64,000 nt of DNA from positions 2,356,001 through 2,420,000 of the forward strand of contig JAVTLE010000016.1 of assembly GCA_033439295.1 (NCBI GenBank). The letters are read 5' to 3'. A model generated the notes under the pieces. The model had not been told where the DNA came from and did not search any database. It saw only the letters and a program-made list of their open reading frames with translations. Origin of the DNA: Deuterostichococcus epilithicus. Its lineage: Eukaryota; Chlorophyta; Trebouxiophyceae; Prasiolales; Stichococcaceae. The position numbers and the translations under genes were made by a program. This document shows, piece by piece, positions 24,793-36,050 of the stretch; position 1 is the first letter of the stretch; each line of letters begins with the position of its first letter.

Positions 24793-25998
24793 GTCAAGTC
24801 GATGTGCGGGGGCGGCTGGCGCGGGGGTCGGCACGCAGCGGGCTCAAGCCATGACCTCCTGGACACGCAGCCCTGAACACGCAGCGGGCCCCCCGGCAGG
24901 CGCAGTTGCTGGGGTCGATGGAGGCGGTGAACTCTGTGCCGCTGCGTCAGCGGCAGCACACCACATTGGAGCGGCGCAGCGGACTTTTCAGCCAACCTGC
25001 TGCAGAGACAGCGGCGGCGGCGCGGTGGCAGCCGAAAGCTACGATTTGAGCATGGTAGCGGCAAAGCCGCTCAGACCACAGCGAATGATCGTCCGCTGTG
25101 CACAGCTTAGCAGCATCGGCTGGGAGCTTGCACAAACCGGCGGCATCTCAATACATTGCGACAGACTGCGGCAGGCGGCGCCGGGTCCACAACGTGATCC
25201 TGCCCCACCGCGAGACAGCGTGGCGGCGGCCTGATCTGCGGATTTTGGAGTGCGGCAATGACATGAAGCCAGAGTTCTGCGCGCACGAGGCAGGGCGATT
25301 TGATGAACACAATTTTGTGATGCAGACGCAGCTCGAAGATATAGACCTGCCGGAGATTGGACGAGCGGCTGCTTCTCAGTTGACACAGCAGGGTTCTATC
25401 GAAGCTTCTAACCCAGCAGCGTTGGCACAATTTCACTTCAGTTGACATCGGAGCATTTGGTTGATGCACTGTGGCGTGCGCCACAGTGCTATTTGCTTGC
25501 GGCATCACTAATTTGCGAGTGCAAACACCAATCTGGGTGTGGCAAGTGGTGACGCCAGCGGGCAAAGCTTTTGGACACGGGTAACTTGAGATTGATGGTG
25601 ATAATGGTAGATCCTGGTGAACAAGTCAACACGAAGTCGTCTGCCTACCCAGCGGAGCTGGGTGCGGAGCAGAGTGCACGCGATCAGCGGTACAACTTGC
25701 AATGGTCCGCGTAATCACCCTGCAATGTTGATCATTTCAATGCTGCGCGCGTCTTGTTCAGGAAAGCTCGGATGCTTGCCGAGTCCCTTGTATCCGCCTC
25801 CGAATGCACTGGCGGGACTACACCAGCACAGATGCCAGCACGATCGCGTTGCCATCCTTTCTGAAGGTGTATTTCCGACGATTTGAACGCAGTTGGAATC
25901 TTCTTGTGTTGCGTCGCCTTGCGGCAGTTGTTTCGCAGTTGGTGAAGGGGCAACCTCCTGATCAAACTCCTGCACAATCCCTCCCATCACGCAGCACG
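24793..25998. other. Intergenic, about 1.2 kb
   Basis: Between the GRDP stop and the start of the molybdopterin adenylyltransferase. The first 300 bases stay GC-rich (3' UTR of GRDP); from about 25250 to 25990 the sequence is AT-richer, as expected for a promoter and 5' UTR. No gene or RNA recognised. Confidence 0.4.
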
Positions 25999-27500
25999 AT
26001 GACTTCGACGGAGGCCATGCCGCATCAGCAAGGCGGCAGTAGAGATTCTGTGGGTGATTCAGTCACATTTGGCGTGGTCACGGTCAGCGATCGAGCCAGC
26101 GGAGGCGTGTATTCTGACATCAGCGGCCCGGCAATTCTGCAGTTCCTGGCTGAAGCCGTGCATTCGGAGTGAGTTTTGATGGACTTTTCATGTCAATTTC
26201 GATTATGCTCATGGAAGGAACGACACACTGGCACAATGATGAAGTGTGCATGCCTGACACAATTCATTTGGCCAGAGCGCGCCGCAAGCATGCTGCTGAA
26301 TTGCTTGGCTTCACAGCGCTTCACCTCCGAGTTTTAGCGACAGGGACAATATTTCTTCACCTGTGCAGCAGCGTAGTCACCAACCATGTCTGCTGCAGAT
26401 GGACGGCTGAGTACCGGGTGATCCCTGACGAACAGGACCAGATCGAGGAGACACTGAAGGACCTGGTGAGGGTTTTGGGGGTTCATGAACACGATAAGAA
26501 TGGAGTCGTTGGCTCGAGCATCTCGCTGGGAAGCCCCAGCAGCACTGTTAGGATGCCGCACTCTGCACCTGCTATGCGTGTGTTGGAACCTATTTGAATA
26601 CAAGGCAGGAGCAAACATCCAGAGTTGAGCATACATTGCCAGCCTCGACAATGGCACGCAGGTCGACAACGTGGGCTGCAGCGTTGTGGTCACGACGGGC
26701 GGCACAGGACCCGCGCCACGGGACGTCACGCCAGAGGCGACGGAAGCGGTGCGGTTGCCGGCTTGGGTGTGGGTGGCTTAGGCCCCATGTGCTAGGTGCA
26801 CCAGAGCGCCGCCATGGAGTCGATCTTATGCGCTTGAGTCTGGGAGAAGAAGGGGCTGTCGTAATCAATCGCTACTTTGCGCAAATCTGGATTCGATGTC
26901 CTGTCCTCCTGCGAGCGCCACACGCTCCACGCTCTGCGACGCGCAGGTGTGCAGCCGCATAATGCCGGGATTCGGCGAGCAGATGCGCGCCATCAGTCTC
27001 AAGTGCGCCCCTGCAGGCACTGCACCGCCATTCTTTACCTCTGTGAAGGTGCAGCTGCTCTGCAGGATTGCAGCAACTGTTGCACTGAAAAGAGAGTAGA
27101 CTCGTAGCTCCTCCACTGTCTGCGCAGGCATGTGCCGACGGCTATATTGTCGAGGCAGACGGCTGGCATCCGCGGCAAGGCGCTCATCCTCAACCTTCCC
27201 GGAAAGCCCAAGGCTATCCGGGAGACCATCGATGAGGTGATAGCTGCACCATTAAAGCGCCTTGGCTCACTGCCACTGAATGCCACACTGAGTCGAGTCT
27301 GGTTTTCGGTGCGAAATGATGATGCGAGCATTTCCTTGCCACTGCTGAGTCCATGCTGCGCTGGCTGCATTATTTTGCAGGTCTTCAGGGCAGTGCCGTA
27401 CTGTGTGGACCTCATCGGTGGACCTTACATCGAAACGAACGAGGCGGTGGTGAAGGCCTTCCGGCCGCCGGCAGAGATCCGCAAGGAGCGGCCGTATTGA
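25999..27500 (+). CDS. CNX1G: Molybdopterin adenylyltransferase (MoaB/Mog type, CNX1 G-domain), 202 aa
   Basis: Activates molybdopterin by adenylylation before molybdate insertion, in molybdenum cofactor synthesis; the family acts in the cytosol. Six exons close in phase: 25999-26168, 26399-26465, 26662-26748, 26947-27002, 27128-27236 and 27381-27500. The protein shows the whole MoaB/Mog signature in order: FGVVTVSDRASGGVYSDISG, then WTAEYRVIPDEQDQIEETL, then VVVTTGGTGPAPRDVTPEAT (the MPT-binding GGTG loop with the following Asp), then PGFGEQMRAISLK, then ILSRQTAGIRGKALILNLPG. It has no attached MoeA (E) domain, so the G activity is encoded on its own, unlike the fused plant CNX1. The ATG at 25999 gives an 18-residue leader before the conserved strand with no obvious targeting signal. 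Tail-to-tail with the ClpF-like gene, 297 bp away. Confidence 0.92.
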
Positions 27501-27797
27501 GGAGTGATGACATGTGCGGCTGGTGTGTGTTCAGTGGTTTCAGTGCAATATTGTTGACATGATTTCGTACCCTTCACTGTGTTGATATTTTTGACTGGGC
27601 ACATGCGTTTTCGAACAGAATTGCATCCAAAGGACCCATGTCTGCCATACATGCGGTATTGTCATACCTATGTTGCAAGCATTGTTGTCAATGCCCCCAA
27701 ACGAAACCATTACGCAGCTACCATTGCGCAGCTCCAAAATTTACTAGGTATACCGCAATCCACCAAGCGCCACGTCTCAAGGCTGCTCACCGGCCAG

Positions 27798-29625
27798 TCA
27801 GGCGTCTGGTTTGATGGTGCCCCCGTCCTCGTCCCCTGGTTCAGTTTTCTCGCTGCCGCCACCACCATGCTGGTACTGCTGTGCCAGGTGGATCTTGGGC
27901 TTGTAACGTCCGTTCTCAAAGCCGTCGAAGTTGAGCTCGATCAGCTCGTTCGTCACAGGACTAGCCGCCTGTAAGTCCAAGCATCAGTGACTGCATTCTC
28001 AGACGTCCATGCTATGCTGACATGGCAGGTTTACGGCACAGGCGGCTGCAGCACGTTTCAACGCCTACCGGCGGAGTTACATATGGGTATATGTGACGGC
28101 CCATCAACTTCACGTGCACATATGCAAAGGCGTGCTGCGGTGGGGGTGCACAAGCACAGTTCTTCACCTCCGGACTCAAGACCTCTACATTCTCCTGGGC
28201 CACATAGGTGGTCGCATACTGGCTGCCACGCGACGACGGCCGGTCGTTAGTGTCCACAAGCACGTGATAGAACGGCTGCCTCCTGATGGCAGAGGGAGAA
28301 CACATGTCAGGCAGCCGTTCCAGGAAGCAAGGCTGCCATAGCACATGTGGTAGAGACATGGCCGCCTTCTGCACAAACAGCAGACCGACTATATACGTGG
28401 AGGCAGCAGGCTATCATTCAGGCAGGAATGCAGTCAGAGCCAAGTTGCACTGTTGGGTTGCCAGGCCAGCAGTGCAGATCCTTCAACGGCTGCATGCGGC
28501 CTGACCTGCCCTTTGATAGCCGGTCCACGCCCATGTGCTGCAAAATTGGTTTGTGGAGACGTTTTAGTGTTAGCATCAGCTAATCGCCATCTGGTATGAT
28601 TGACACTGACATTGGTAGTGCTTTGCAGCAGGAATGCCGCTGGCCCATGCTGCAATGCAGCATCTGCGCACCTGGATCCAGGTGTCCGGGGCATGGCAAT
28701 GGTCGTCAAAGCCTGCGGCAGCAGCACGCACGCTCCTGCTGATGTGATGTCACACAATTGAGAGTGCATGACGCGCGTGCAATCAGTTGCAGAGGCATTG
28801 CAAGCCACCAATTGCTGGCAAGTGGTGGCATTGCGCACACAGTGCACACGCCACCCACCAACAATGACGCCTCTGTAGTTGTATCGCCGATGCCGTATCA
28901 CCATGCCTGCAAACAGAACCGGCTCGTGAACAGGCGCCCACCTTGGGCGGCGGAGCAGCACGCCCTGTTCGCGCTCTGCATTCGACATGTGCTCAGCTCA
29001 ACAGTCTCCAAGACTGGCAGGAATGCACCCGGGAATGCGCTCCCAATGGGCATACACGACATCCTGTGCGCGATGAGACATCTGCTGCTGCCAGCACGAA
29101 GCATCCTTCTCACCGAGGCCGTAATGCACCGTGCGCGCCTCCCCGTCGATCTCCAGCTCCAGGTGGCGCTGCTGCAGCTGCAGGTTCGTCAGCGCATCCC
29201 GCTGCGCCGCGGCTGACTTGTAATCCTCCGCCTCCGCTGCCTGCCGCATGGCGGCCTCCCGCACCCGCACTTTGTCCAGCACCTGACGAGACGGGAATCA
29301 GACTTTCAGAGCGGATTGACCACTGACGCATGACTCCGCACCTGTCAAGATCACACAGAAAATTTCGGCAGGTGCGAATAATTGCTCATGCCGCATGGTT
29401 GATGTCCCTTGCATCTGACTCGCTGCACAACACATGCACGGAGTGTGCGTCCCTCGCCTCGCTCAAGTCGTCTTGGAGGGACGCCCGACAGATGCGCCGC
29501 TGCTGCCAGTTTGCTCTGCTGGGCCGGAATGCGCACGGCGGCCTGCTAAGCTGCATGTTGGGACTGACTGAGCCCCCTGCAGTGTGACTCGTCCGCATGC
29601 TGTTCTGCAGCATGCTCCTCGCCAT
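27798..29625 (-). CDS. CLPF: ClpF-like chloroplast adaptor: UVR domain plus YccV/HspQ-like domain, 253 aa
   Basis: Seven exons close in phase: 29440-29625, 29114-29282, 28859-28906, 28672-28712, 28506-28537, 28168-28282 and 27798-27968. Exon 1 is Ser/Arg/Ala-rich with few acids until RASLQDDLSEARD, as expected of a plastid transit peptide. Exon 2 is a UVR (UvrB/C) helix pair, AAEAEDYKSAAAQRDALTNL. Exons 3-6 assemble the hemimethylated-DNA-binding YccV/HspQ fold: MVIRHRRYNYRGVIVGFDDH, CHAPDTWIQHMGVDRLSKG, RRQPFYHVLVDTNDR, TYVAQENVEVLSPE. The tail ends in a Gly/Glu-rich stretch. UVR plus YccV with a transit peptide is the layout of ClpF, which works with ClpS1 to deliver substrates to the chloroplast Clp protease. 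Residue 62 of the first exon joins the UVR helix in phase, which supports the ATG at 29625; another ATG lies 4 codons later. Confidence 0.88.
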
Positions 29626-30318
29626 GCTCTCCGCACGCTGTGACGCGCTCTGCACTGGAAAAGGCAGCAGGCATCACGCAGCATCAAATTCGCGAACGGA
29701 CGGAAATAAATGCGCATTGCAGATGACCGGATGCATAAGGTATTGCGATATGACGTGTTGCACCTCTGCGTTTCTCTACGCGATGTTGCAGCTCAGCAGG
29801 GTGGACCAACTCTCACACCAGCAGCAGCCGAACTGCGTCACCGATGATTGCTGAAAGCCACTTGGCGACGAGTCACAGCATCTCAGGGATCAGCGTTTGT
29901 TGCAGCCAAGTGCTGCAGATCTCCTCAGCTTCTGAGCGTGGATGCCGGGACGCTCATGCGGTTCAAAGCAGGGTACAGCGGCTTGCGTTCAATCCAGTCT
30001 TTGCAACACATCAGCAATATTGACACGAGACCCGCTCAGCATGGCGCTTGCCCGCGCGCACATCATGTGCAGCCTGCCTGACTTGAGGTCAACGCCCATG
30101 CACATATCCAGGTGCGATCACGCTGGGTGCAACCCAGCATGGCTGCCTGTTTCATCATCTAGTCGTCGGGTTCTCCAGCACAGCAGCTGCCCCTAACCCA
30201 AGTGCGCTGGTGCCCAGCTCATGCATGCATGCTGATCATGTGTGTAACACTGTGTGCGCTGCTGCATGGCACCGCTCAGCCGTCATCCGTCGTTGACAGA
30301 CCAGCTGCAGGTTGTAGC
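29626..30318. other. Divergent promoter region between ClpF-like and HAD genes
   Basis: About 690 bp between two start codons on opposite strands. It must hold both promoters and 5' UTRs. It is AT-richer than the flanking exons. I saw no clear TATA box, palindrome or RNA gene. Confidence 0.45.
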
Positions 30319-33068
30319 ATGCTAGAACATGCGCTCAGGTGCTTCCGAGCGGAGCCCCATCAGGTGCTGCGCACCCGGCAGCCGCGACGGGCAGTGTCGG
30401 CCCGGAGACGTGCGGTGTGTGTGCAAGCCGCAGACCTCAAGGCGCTCATCTTCGACTGCGACGGTGAGTAAGTATACATCGAGAAGCACGAACATTATGG
30501 TGCCCGTCCGGTGGATCCGAGTGCCGCCGCACTGGCGCGCCAGGGCTCATGTGTTCAGGAGCGGCACGAGGGCGGTCGAACTGCCCCCCCCCTCCGGCGT
30601 TGGCATTACACTACAGCCGCGACCGAGCAGCCCTCCCCAGCAACAACTACAACCCAAGCCCCTCCCTCCCCTTCCCCTACCCTGCCAGCATCCCCTCCCA
30701 TCCCCAAACCAGCTCGATGCATTGTCCCCAATTGAAGTTTTGCCGCGCCGCGCATCTGTCTCATCCTTCCCCAACCCTGTACACCCAATGCAGGTGTCAT
30801 ACTGGAGAGCGAGGACCTGCATCGTCAAGCATACAACGCCGCCTTTCAGCACTTCGACATCCGCTGCGACGGCAGCAACCATGTCGTATGGTCGTCCGAG
30901 TTTTATGACGACTTGCAGGTGTGGGTATGAAGAGCATAGTGATCAGGAAGTCACAAGCAGGAATCAGTCGACACAGCTGCTGTCTCGCTGAACGCTCAAC
31001 TGGCTAGGATTTGCCATGCAGAACCGCGTCGGCGGCGGCAAGCCCAAAATGCGCGACTACTTTGGTGAGCGGCCTGTGCACTTTCTTGCTGGCATGGCTG
31101 TTCAAAGCCCCGCTCATCCGCAGCTGGACGTCCTGTGTGCCTGCACGCTGTAAGGGCCTGCCACACGAGCCGCCTGCTGTCAAGCGTACATTGCAGTACT
31201 GACCAGCGTCGCTTCCTACAACAGGCAAGAACGGCTGGCCGGCCTCCTCGCTGGCGCCAGAGGTGCCACAGACGGAGGAGGAGCAGGCGGCGCTCATCGA
31301 CGCGCTGCAGGACTGGAAGACGCTGCACTACCAGGAGCTCATAGGTGGGTGGAAGCTTTGCTGGCGTTTTGTGCTGGTGCTGGTGTGTAATATGCCACGT
31401 TGAGAGGCAGCTCGCTGCGGCATGGAGCAATCTGCAGCCTGGGCATGGGGCGGCATGCAGCGAGGGCCTGCCTGGCATTGTCCAGCTCATGGGACGAGGG
31501 GAGGGCATGCTGGCAAGGCTATTTTCTGGTAATGGGAAGAGCAGGTGCACGCTTCCTGCAAGGGCGAGCGGCTGCGCAGGCCCATGAGTGTGGGCACGCA
31601 ATTGGCCAGAGCCACCACTGCCTTCGAATGCGGAGGTTTTCCCCACAAAGCTGACATGAGCACGTCAGCGATGCGCCTGCATACAGTGGCAAGGTGCGGC
31701 CGCGGCTGGGGCTGCTGCGGCTGATGCACGAGGCGCAGGGCAAGGTGTACAGCTGGCGGTGCTCCGCCGCCCTCGCAAGAGTCTGGCAGTTCTGATGTGT
31801 GCGTCGCATAATCAGGCAGCGGCAAGGTGAAGCCGCGGCCGGGGGTGCTGCGGCTCATGGACGAGGCGCGGGAGGAGGGTTTGAAGCTGGCGGTGTGCTC
31901 CGCGGCCACCAAGTCCTCTGTCATCTTCGTCGTGGAACAGCTGCTGGGCGAGCACCGCTACAGGGTGCGTTCCCATGCCATCCGTGGGCGCTCGTCTCAG
32001 GATGCCCCTGTGCCTGCCATGCATTGGAGAGGCATCGAGACTTTCTGGTTTGAGTAACTGGCGGCTGCGGTGTCTACTTTGCCACTGCTTTGCTGCTGTT
32101 CCAGCCGCGGGCATCCGCCTCGGAGAGCGGGTGCTGGGCCTGCGCGGTATCGTTGCAGTTGCCCTGTCATGAGCGCCGCCGCTCTGAAGCACAGCCACGT
32201 GCCGAGGACAGCCGCACGTGCAGGCTGACTGCGCCGGTGGTTCATGACTCGCACATGAGGCTGCATGGGCCCCAGGCTGCCCTTTGCTGCGCCCTGCGCC
32301 CGGCAGAGCACTGTTGAGTCGTGGACAGCTGCCGCAGCCCCTGCGAAGTTCTCTGCAAGTGCCAAAATTGTGCTGCAGCTGTGGTTGTGTGCAGTCCGTC
32401 ATGTCCTGCGCTGCACAGGGACTGGACGTCTTCATGGCGGGTGACGACGTGCCGAAGAAGAAGCCGGACCCCTCCATCTACAAGATCGCCGCGGAGCGGT
32501 TGCAGGTGAGCAGGAACTCGAATGAACAAACCGTCCCGAGCGCGGCCATGACATCGCAGACGCCCAAAATGGTTCAGACATGCTACACATACATCGTCGC
32601 TTGGTGTGCTTCGAGCAGGCTGGACGTAAGTCCAGCTGTGCAAGAAAAGACAGCGGCGACATGCAAGCACTGCTCTTGCACCGCAGGTCTCGCCAGAAGA
32701 GTGCCTGGTCGTTGAGGACAGCACCATTGGCATGAAGGTCGGCGCTCTGGCTCATGGCTCATCACTTCTCACTGTCGTGTGATGCGTGGTGGCTCCGCGA
32801 TGCGTTGCAGGACGCCAGGAGTCGTCTTGTGGCGCAGGCACGCGGCGATGCATTTGTTGCCGCAATGCATACATGTTTCAGCCTCCCTGATTGTCTATGA
32901 CAGGCGGCGCTGGGGGCGGACATGCGGTGCATTATTACGTACACCTCTTCGACAGCGAAGGAGGCCTTTGAAGGCGCAGAGCGGATATTCGGTGATATTC
33001 CGGATGACCTCAGTGTCGCACAGCTGCGTTCGCCGCCAGCTGAGGTGCAGGATGCGCGGCGGCAATAA
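30319..33068 (+). CDS. Plastid CbbY-like HAD phosphatase, 294 aa
   Basis: Eight exons close in phase: 30319-30463, 30794-30918, 31022-31064, 31225-31344, 31816-31964, 32419-32505, 32687-32737 and 32904-33068. The ATG opens an Arg-rich, acid-poor N-terminus of about 45 residues that looks like a chloroplast transit peptide. The HAD motifs follow: LKALIFDCDGVILESEDLHR (motif I, nucleophile Asp and general acid Asp), LAVCSAATKSSV (motif II Ser), KKKPDPSIY (motif III Lys), VVEDSTIGMKA (motif IV). GGGKPKMRDYF and DALQDWKTLHYQELI are specific to the CbbY/At4g39970-type plant subfamily. CbbY-type enzymes dephosphorylate misfire products of Rubisco such as xylulose-1,5-bisphosphate; which sugar phosphate this one uses is inferred only from family. 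Intron 4 holds a decayed copy of the start of exon 5 (31684-31775). A TGTAA signal lies 56 bases after the stop. Confidence 0.92.
31684..31775 (+). repeat. Ghost exon: decayed copy of the first ~90 bases of HAD exon 5
   Basis: CAGTGGCAAGGTGCGGCCGC here parallels CAGCGGCAAGGTGAAGCCGC at 31817. GCTGCTGCGGCTGATGCACG (31711) parallels GGTGCTGCGGCTCATGGACG, and AGCTGGCGGTGCTCCGCCGC parallels AGCTGGCGGTGTGCTCCGCG. An AG acceptor (CATACAG) precedes it. Small indels and a stop shortly downstream rule it out as an in-frame alternative exon. It ends about 40 bases before the true exon. Confidence 0.88.
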
Positions 33069-33467
33069 TGCACCAAGTGTCGATCGCCTAGGCAGTCCCG
33101 GCATAGTTACAACCTGCCACCTGTGTAATGGTGGCACTGTATCGCGCAACATGCATGCATGCTTCTAGTGCTCGGCTGCTCGCCATCACTCAGCTACAGG
33201 GCAGGCACCCGTTCAACGACCCTTTGTCAACAGCCAAAACCAAGCGGCCTAGCGCCCGTCGCTCATCAAATCACCTCAACACACCCCACTGCGTTTGCTC
33301 GTGACAGGTCTGCTGCGGCTACAGCGCGCTGCAAATCATCGCCAGAGGCTGGTTTCAAGAAGATCCAATTGCTTCGTGACTTTTCTGCTTTCGTGATTGC
33401 TGAATCAGTCATTGTTGGCCAGCCCCAAAGCTTCAGGCACCTGTGAGCCCGTCAGTTGGCTGTCACC
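33069..33467. other. Short intergenic region between HAD and proteasome genes
   Basis: About 400 bp holding the 3' UTR of the HAD gene (TGTAA at 33124-33128) and then the promoter and 5' UTR of the proteasome gene on the same strand. Nothing else seen. Confidence 0.5.
33124..33128 (+). promoter_or_regulatory. TGTAA polyadenylation signal of the HAD gene
   Basis: TGTAA is the usual chlorophyte poly(A) signal. This copy lies 56 bases after the TAA stop at 33068, a normal distance, and before the next gene. Confidence 0.55.
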
Positions 33468-35325
33468 ATGGCACGGCAATTATCACAGCAGGAGAATTCG
33501 ATGTTCGACGCTGCCAGCATGTCACAGCAGGCCGTGCAGCTAGGGGTGAGTGATGCTGCTTGACTCGCCTCCTTGAATCTTGGTGATGAGTACTCTTTAC
33601 GGGTAAGAGCTTTTTCGAGATGCTGACTTAGCCGGTGACGCTCGCAGACGACCATCATGGCGGCGAGCTACCCAGGGGGAGTGGTGCTGGGCGCGGACAC
33701 TCGGACGTCGACAGGCTCTTACGTCGCTAACAGGGTCACCAACAAGCTCACGCAGCTCGCCGAAAAGGTGTGCGCATTACCGCTCACAGGTCAACTGCAT
33801 GTGAAGCAGTGTCTGCACCTGTGACTGCAGTCATGACTGCAGCCTGCGGTGCAGTTGTCCCCGGTCCTTCACCAGTCAGTGTTCTTGCTCCGTTGACAGC
33901 CCCCGCTCAGGCTGATTGGCGATGCGTCTGTCTGGAATTTGAGCATCACCGCCATGTGTGAATCTGTGCAGGTGTTTGTGTGCCGCTCGGGGTCGGCAGC
34001 GGACACGCAGGCCATTTCGTCCTACGTAGAGCACTACATCCAGCAGCACCAGATGGAGCTGGGGTCCGATGTGGCTGTCAAGACGGCAGCCAACCTGGCG
34101 ATGCAGCTGGTGTACAGCAACAAGGTGGGTTCTGGTACTTTATGGGACGGGAAGCTGCAGACGGGCCGACCAGTCGGAATCCTGAGCACATGCACTTGGG
34201 GCTTTCCGCCGCCACTGGCGTGTGCTGAGGCCGGCCTCTTTGGCAGTCGGCAAGCACGCTTGCGACACTTTACATGGCCGCAAGGACTGGCGCTCGGCGC
34301 CGGCCAGGCCCTCGTGGGATGGAGACACAGCTAGAGAGCGGCCACGCAGAGCCCGGCGAGACTCTGCCTGCATCTGGCAGGCGGTGTGTGTGCTGAAGCC
34401 AACGAAAGTCTCAACCTGCATCTGTCATTCGCACGCAGAATGCGCTACAAGCGGGCATGATCATCGCGGGCTGGGACGCGCACGAGGGCGGCGCGGTGTA
34501 TGCATTGCCGCTCGGTGGCACCCTCCTCAAAGTGCCTTTTTCGATAGGTTCGTGCCCCCTGTCATGCTGCGACTGTCCCGCGCTCCCAGTCATGCGCTCA
34601 ATTTCGGTTGCCTGCGGTGCTCAGCCTGCAATGTGCAGGCCGCGCGGCCTGCCGCACATGCGTGCTCCCTGTCACGCAGCCCCTCCACTGTCCTTGCCAT
34701 CCGCGAGGGCCAATGGTGCTGAATCGGCCTCTTCAGTCGGAGATTTTTCGTTGCTGCATGGCGCACTGACGAATGCCGCCTCGCTCGCATGCCCAGGCGG
34801 CAGTGGCTCGGCGTACATCTACGGCTTCTGCGACAAGAACTGGCGGCCGGATTTCACTGAGGAGCAGTGCCGGGAGTACGTCTTGAAGGCGGTGACACTG
34901 GCCATCGGGCGGGACGGCTCGTCCGGCGGTTGCGTGAGTGGCACTGGGCCCTGTCGTTGTGGTGCCCTTGGGATGCTCGCTCTTGCGAGGCCCGCCCTTC
35001 TCTGTTGTGGCGCGGATGGTCGCCGTTGTCATCACGGACACGGGTATCCGGCACGTCGGCGCGGTAGACGACGCGAAACATCGTCCGCAATGCTCAGAGC
35101 TCACCATGCAGCCTGTCGACCCAGTACCAATCAGAACCCGTACGACCTGAACCCGTACGACCTGACCCGTACGACCTGCAAGCTGACCAAATTTTATTGA
35201 CGCTGCAGGTGCGCACGGTGACGGTCAGCGAGCAGGGCGTCAAGCGGGAGTTTATACCCAACACGAAGCTGGAGCTGCCAGGCGAAAAGGCCGCTGCGCC
35301 AGTGGCTGTTGGCGTGGCTGCATGA
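33468..35325 (+). CDS. PBA1: 20S proteasome subunit beta-1 (caspase-like active site), 237 aa
   Basis: Forms part of the inner ring of the 20S core and cleaves after acidic residues. Six exons close in phase: 33468-33545, 33648-33767, 33972-34124, 34439-34547, 34797-34933 and 35209-35325. Exon 1 encodes the 26-residue propeptide ending in Gly. Exon 2 begins exactly at the mature N-terminal Thr: [20 protein letters not shown]. Thr1, Asp17 (GAD) and Lys33 (VTNKLTQL) are all present, so the subunit is catalytic. [20 protein letters not shown] and [20 protein letters not shown] are beta-1/PSMB6-type. The short Pro/Ala C-terminal tail after [11 protein letters not shown] is usual for the plant subunit. 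Intron 5 has a small tandem repeat (35135-35178). Confidence 0.95.
35135..35178 (+). repeat. 15-base tandem repeat, three units, in proteasome intron 5
   Basis: AACCCGTACGACCTG occurs twice back to back (35135-35149, 35150-35164), then ACCCGTACGACCTG (35165-35178) lacks the first base. The units are otherwise identical, so the expansion is recent. It sits about 30 bases before the 3' splice site. Confidence 0.9.
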
Positions 35326-36050
35326 ATGGCGCGCGGAGGCTGCTTTGTAGTCAATGCAATGCGGGGCGCCGGTTTGGCCACTCATCGGCGTGCAGAGGAC
35401 AGAGCATCGTATAGTGTCATGCATACTTAGTCAGGATGCAATGCGCTTTGCCAACAGTCTGCCGATGTATGCTCAGCAAGTTGCGTTCACCTCGAACGCA
35501 ATACCACAGAGATTAGTCGTCGTTCGGCCAGTCCGAGAATGTGAGATGTCGTTTCGCATTTCGAGAGCTACACCGCGAGCCTGCTCCAACTATCTGCACG
35601 ACAGTAAGAAGATTACTCGCGAAAGTAGAGTGGGTCACTGGTGAAGCAGGCCGGCTGTGTGGTGCGTTTGCACCGACTCATCTTGGATCCTGCACGCATT
35701 CCCCCAAAACCACGAGCGAAGAGATGGGTGCTACATCCCGTGAAGGACAGGAGGTTTACTGAATGAGTGCCAAATAGCTTGTGTCCATCAGCCTTCAGCG
35801 TGCAATCATCCTGGAACACGGCCTCAAAACAGCTCCGGCGGGACCCATATGTCATCAGGTGAGTCACTAGCAGTAAGAATTTGCCGGCATGTGGTTGACA
35901 ATCGCAGTATTCAAAGCTACCTAAACAGCTGTTGTCTACACAGCGTCGAGTGCTGCATCTGCTATCACAGTGGTGGCCTGGGTTTGCTTCAGGGGTTGCC
36001 GGCGTAAGCACGCTCTGCGGAAGCAGCAGTACGCTCCAGCCAATCAGGTC
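35326..36050. other. Intergenic and possible 5' exon of the glutamate-receptor-like gene
   Basis: About 720 bp. It holds the proteasome 3' UTR and the promoter of the channel gene. A GT donor at about 35851 and an AG at 36046-36047 could frame a 5' intron, which would place an extra N-terminal (signal-peptide) exon near 35780-35850, but no convincing coding exon is visible. Confidence 0.35.
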
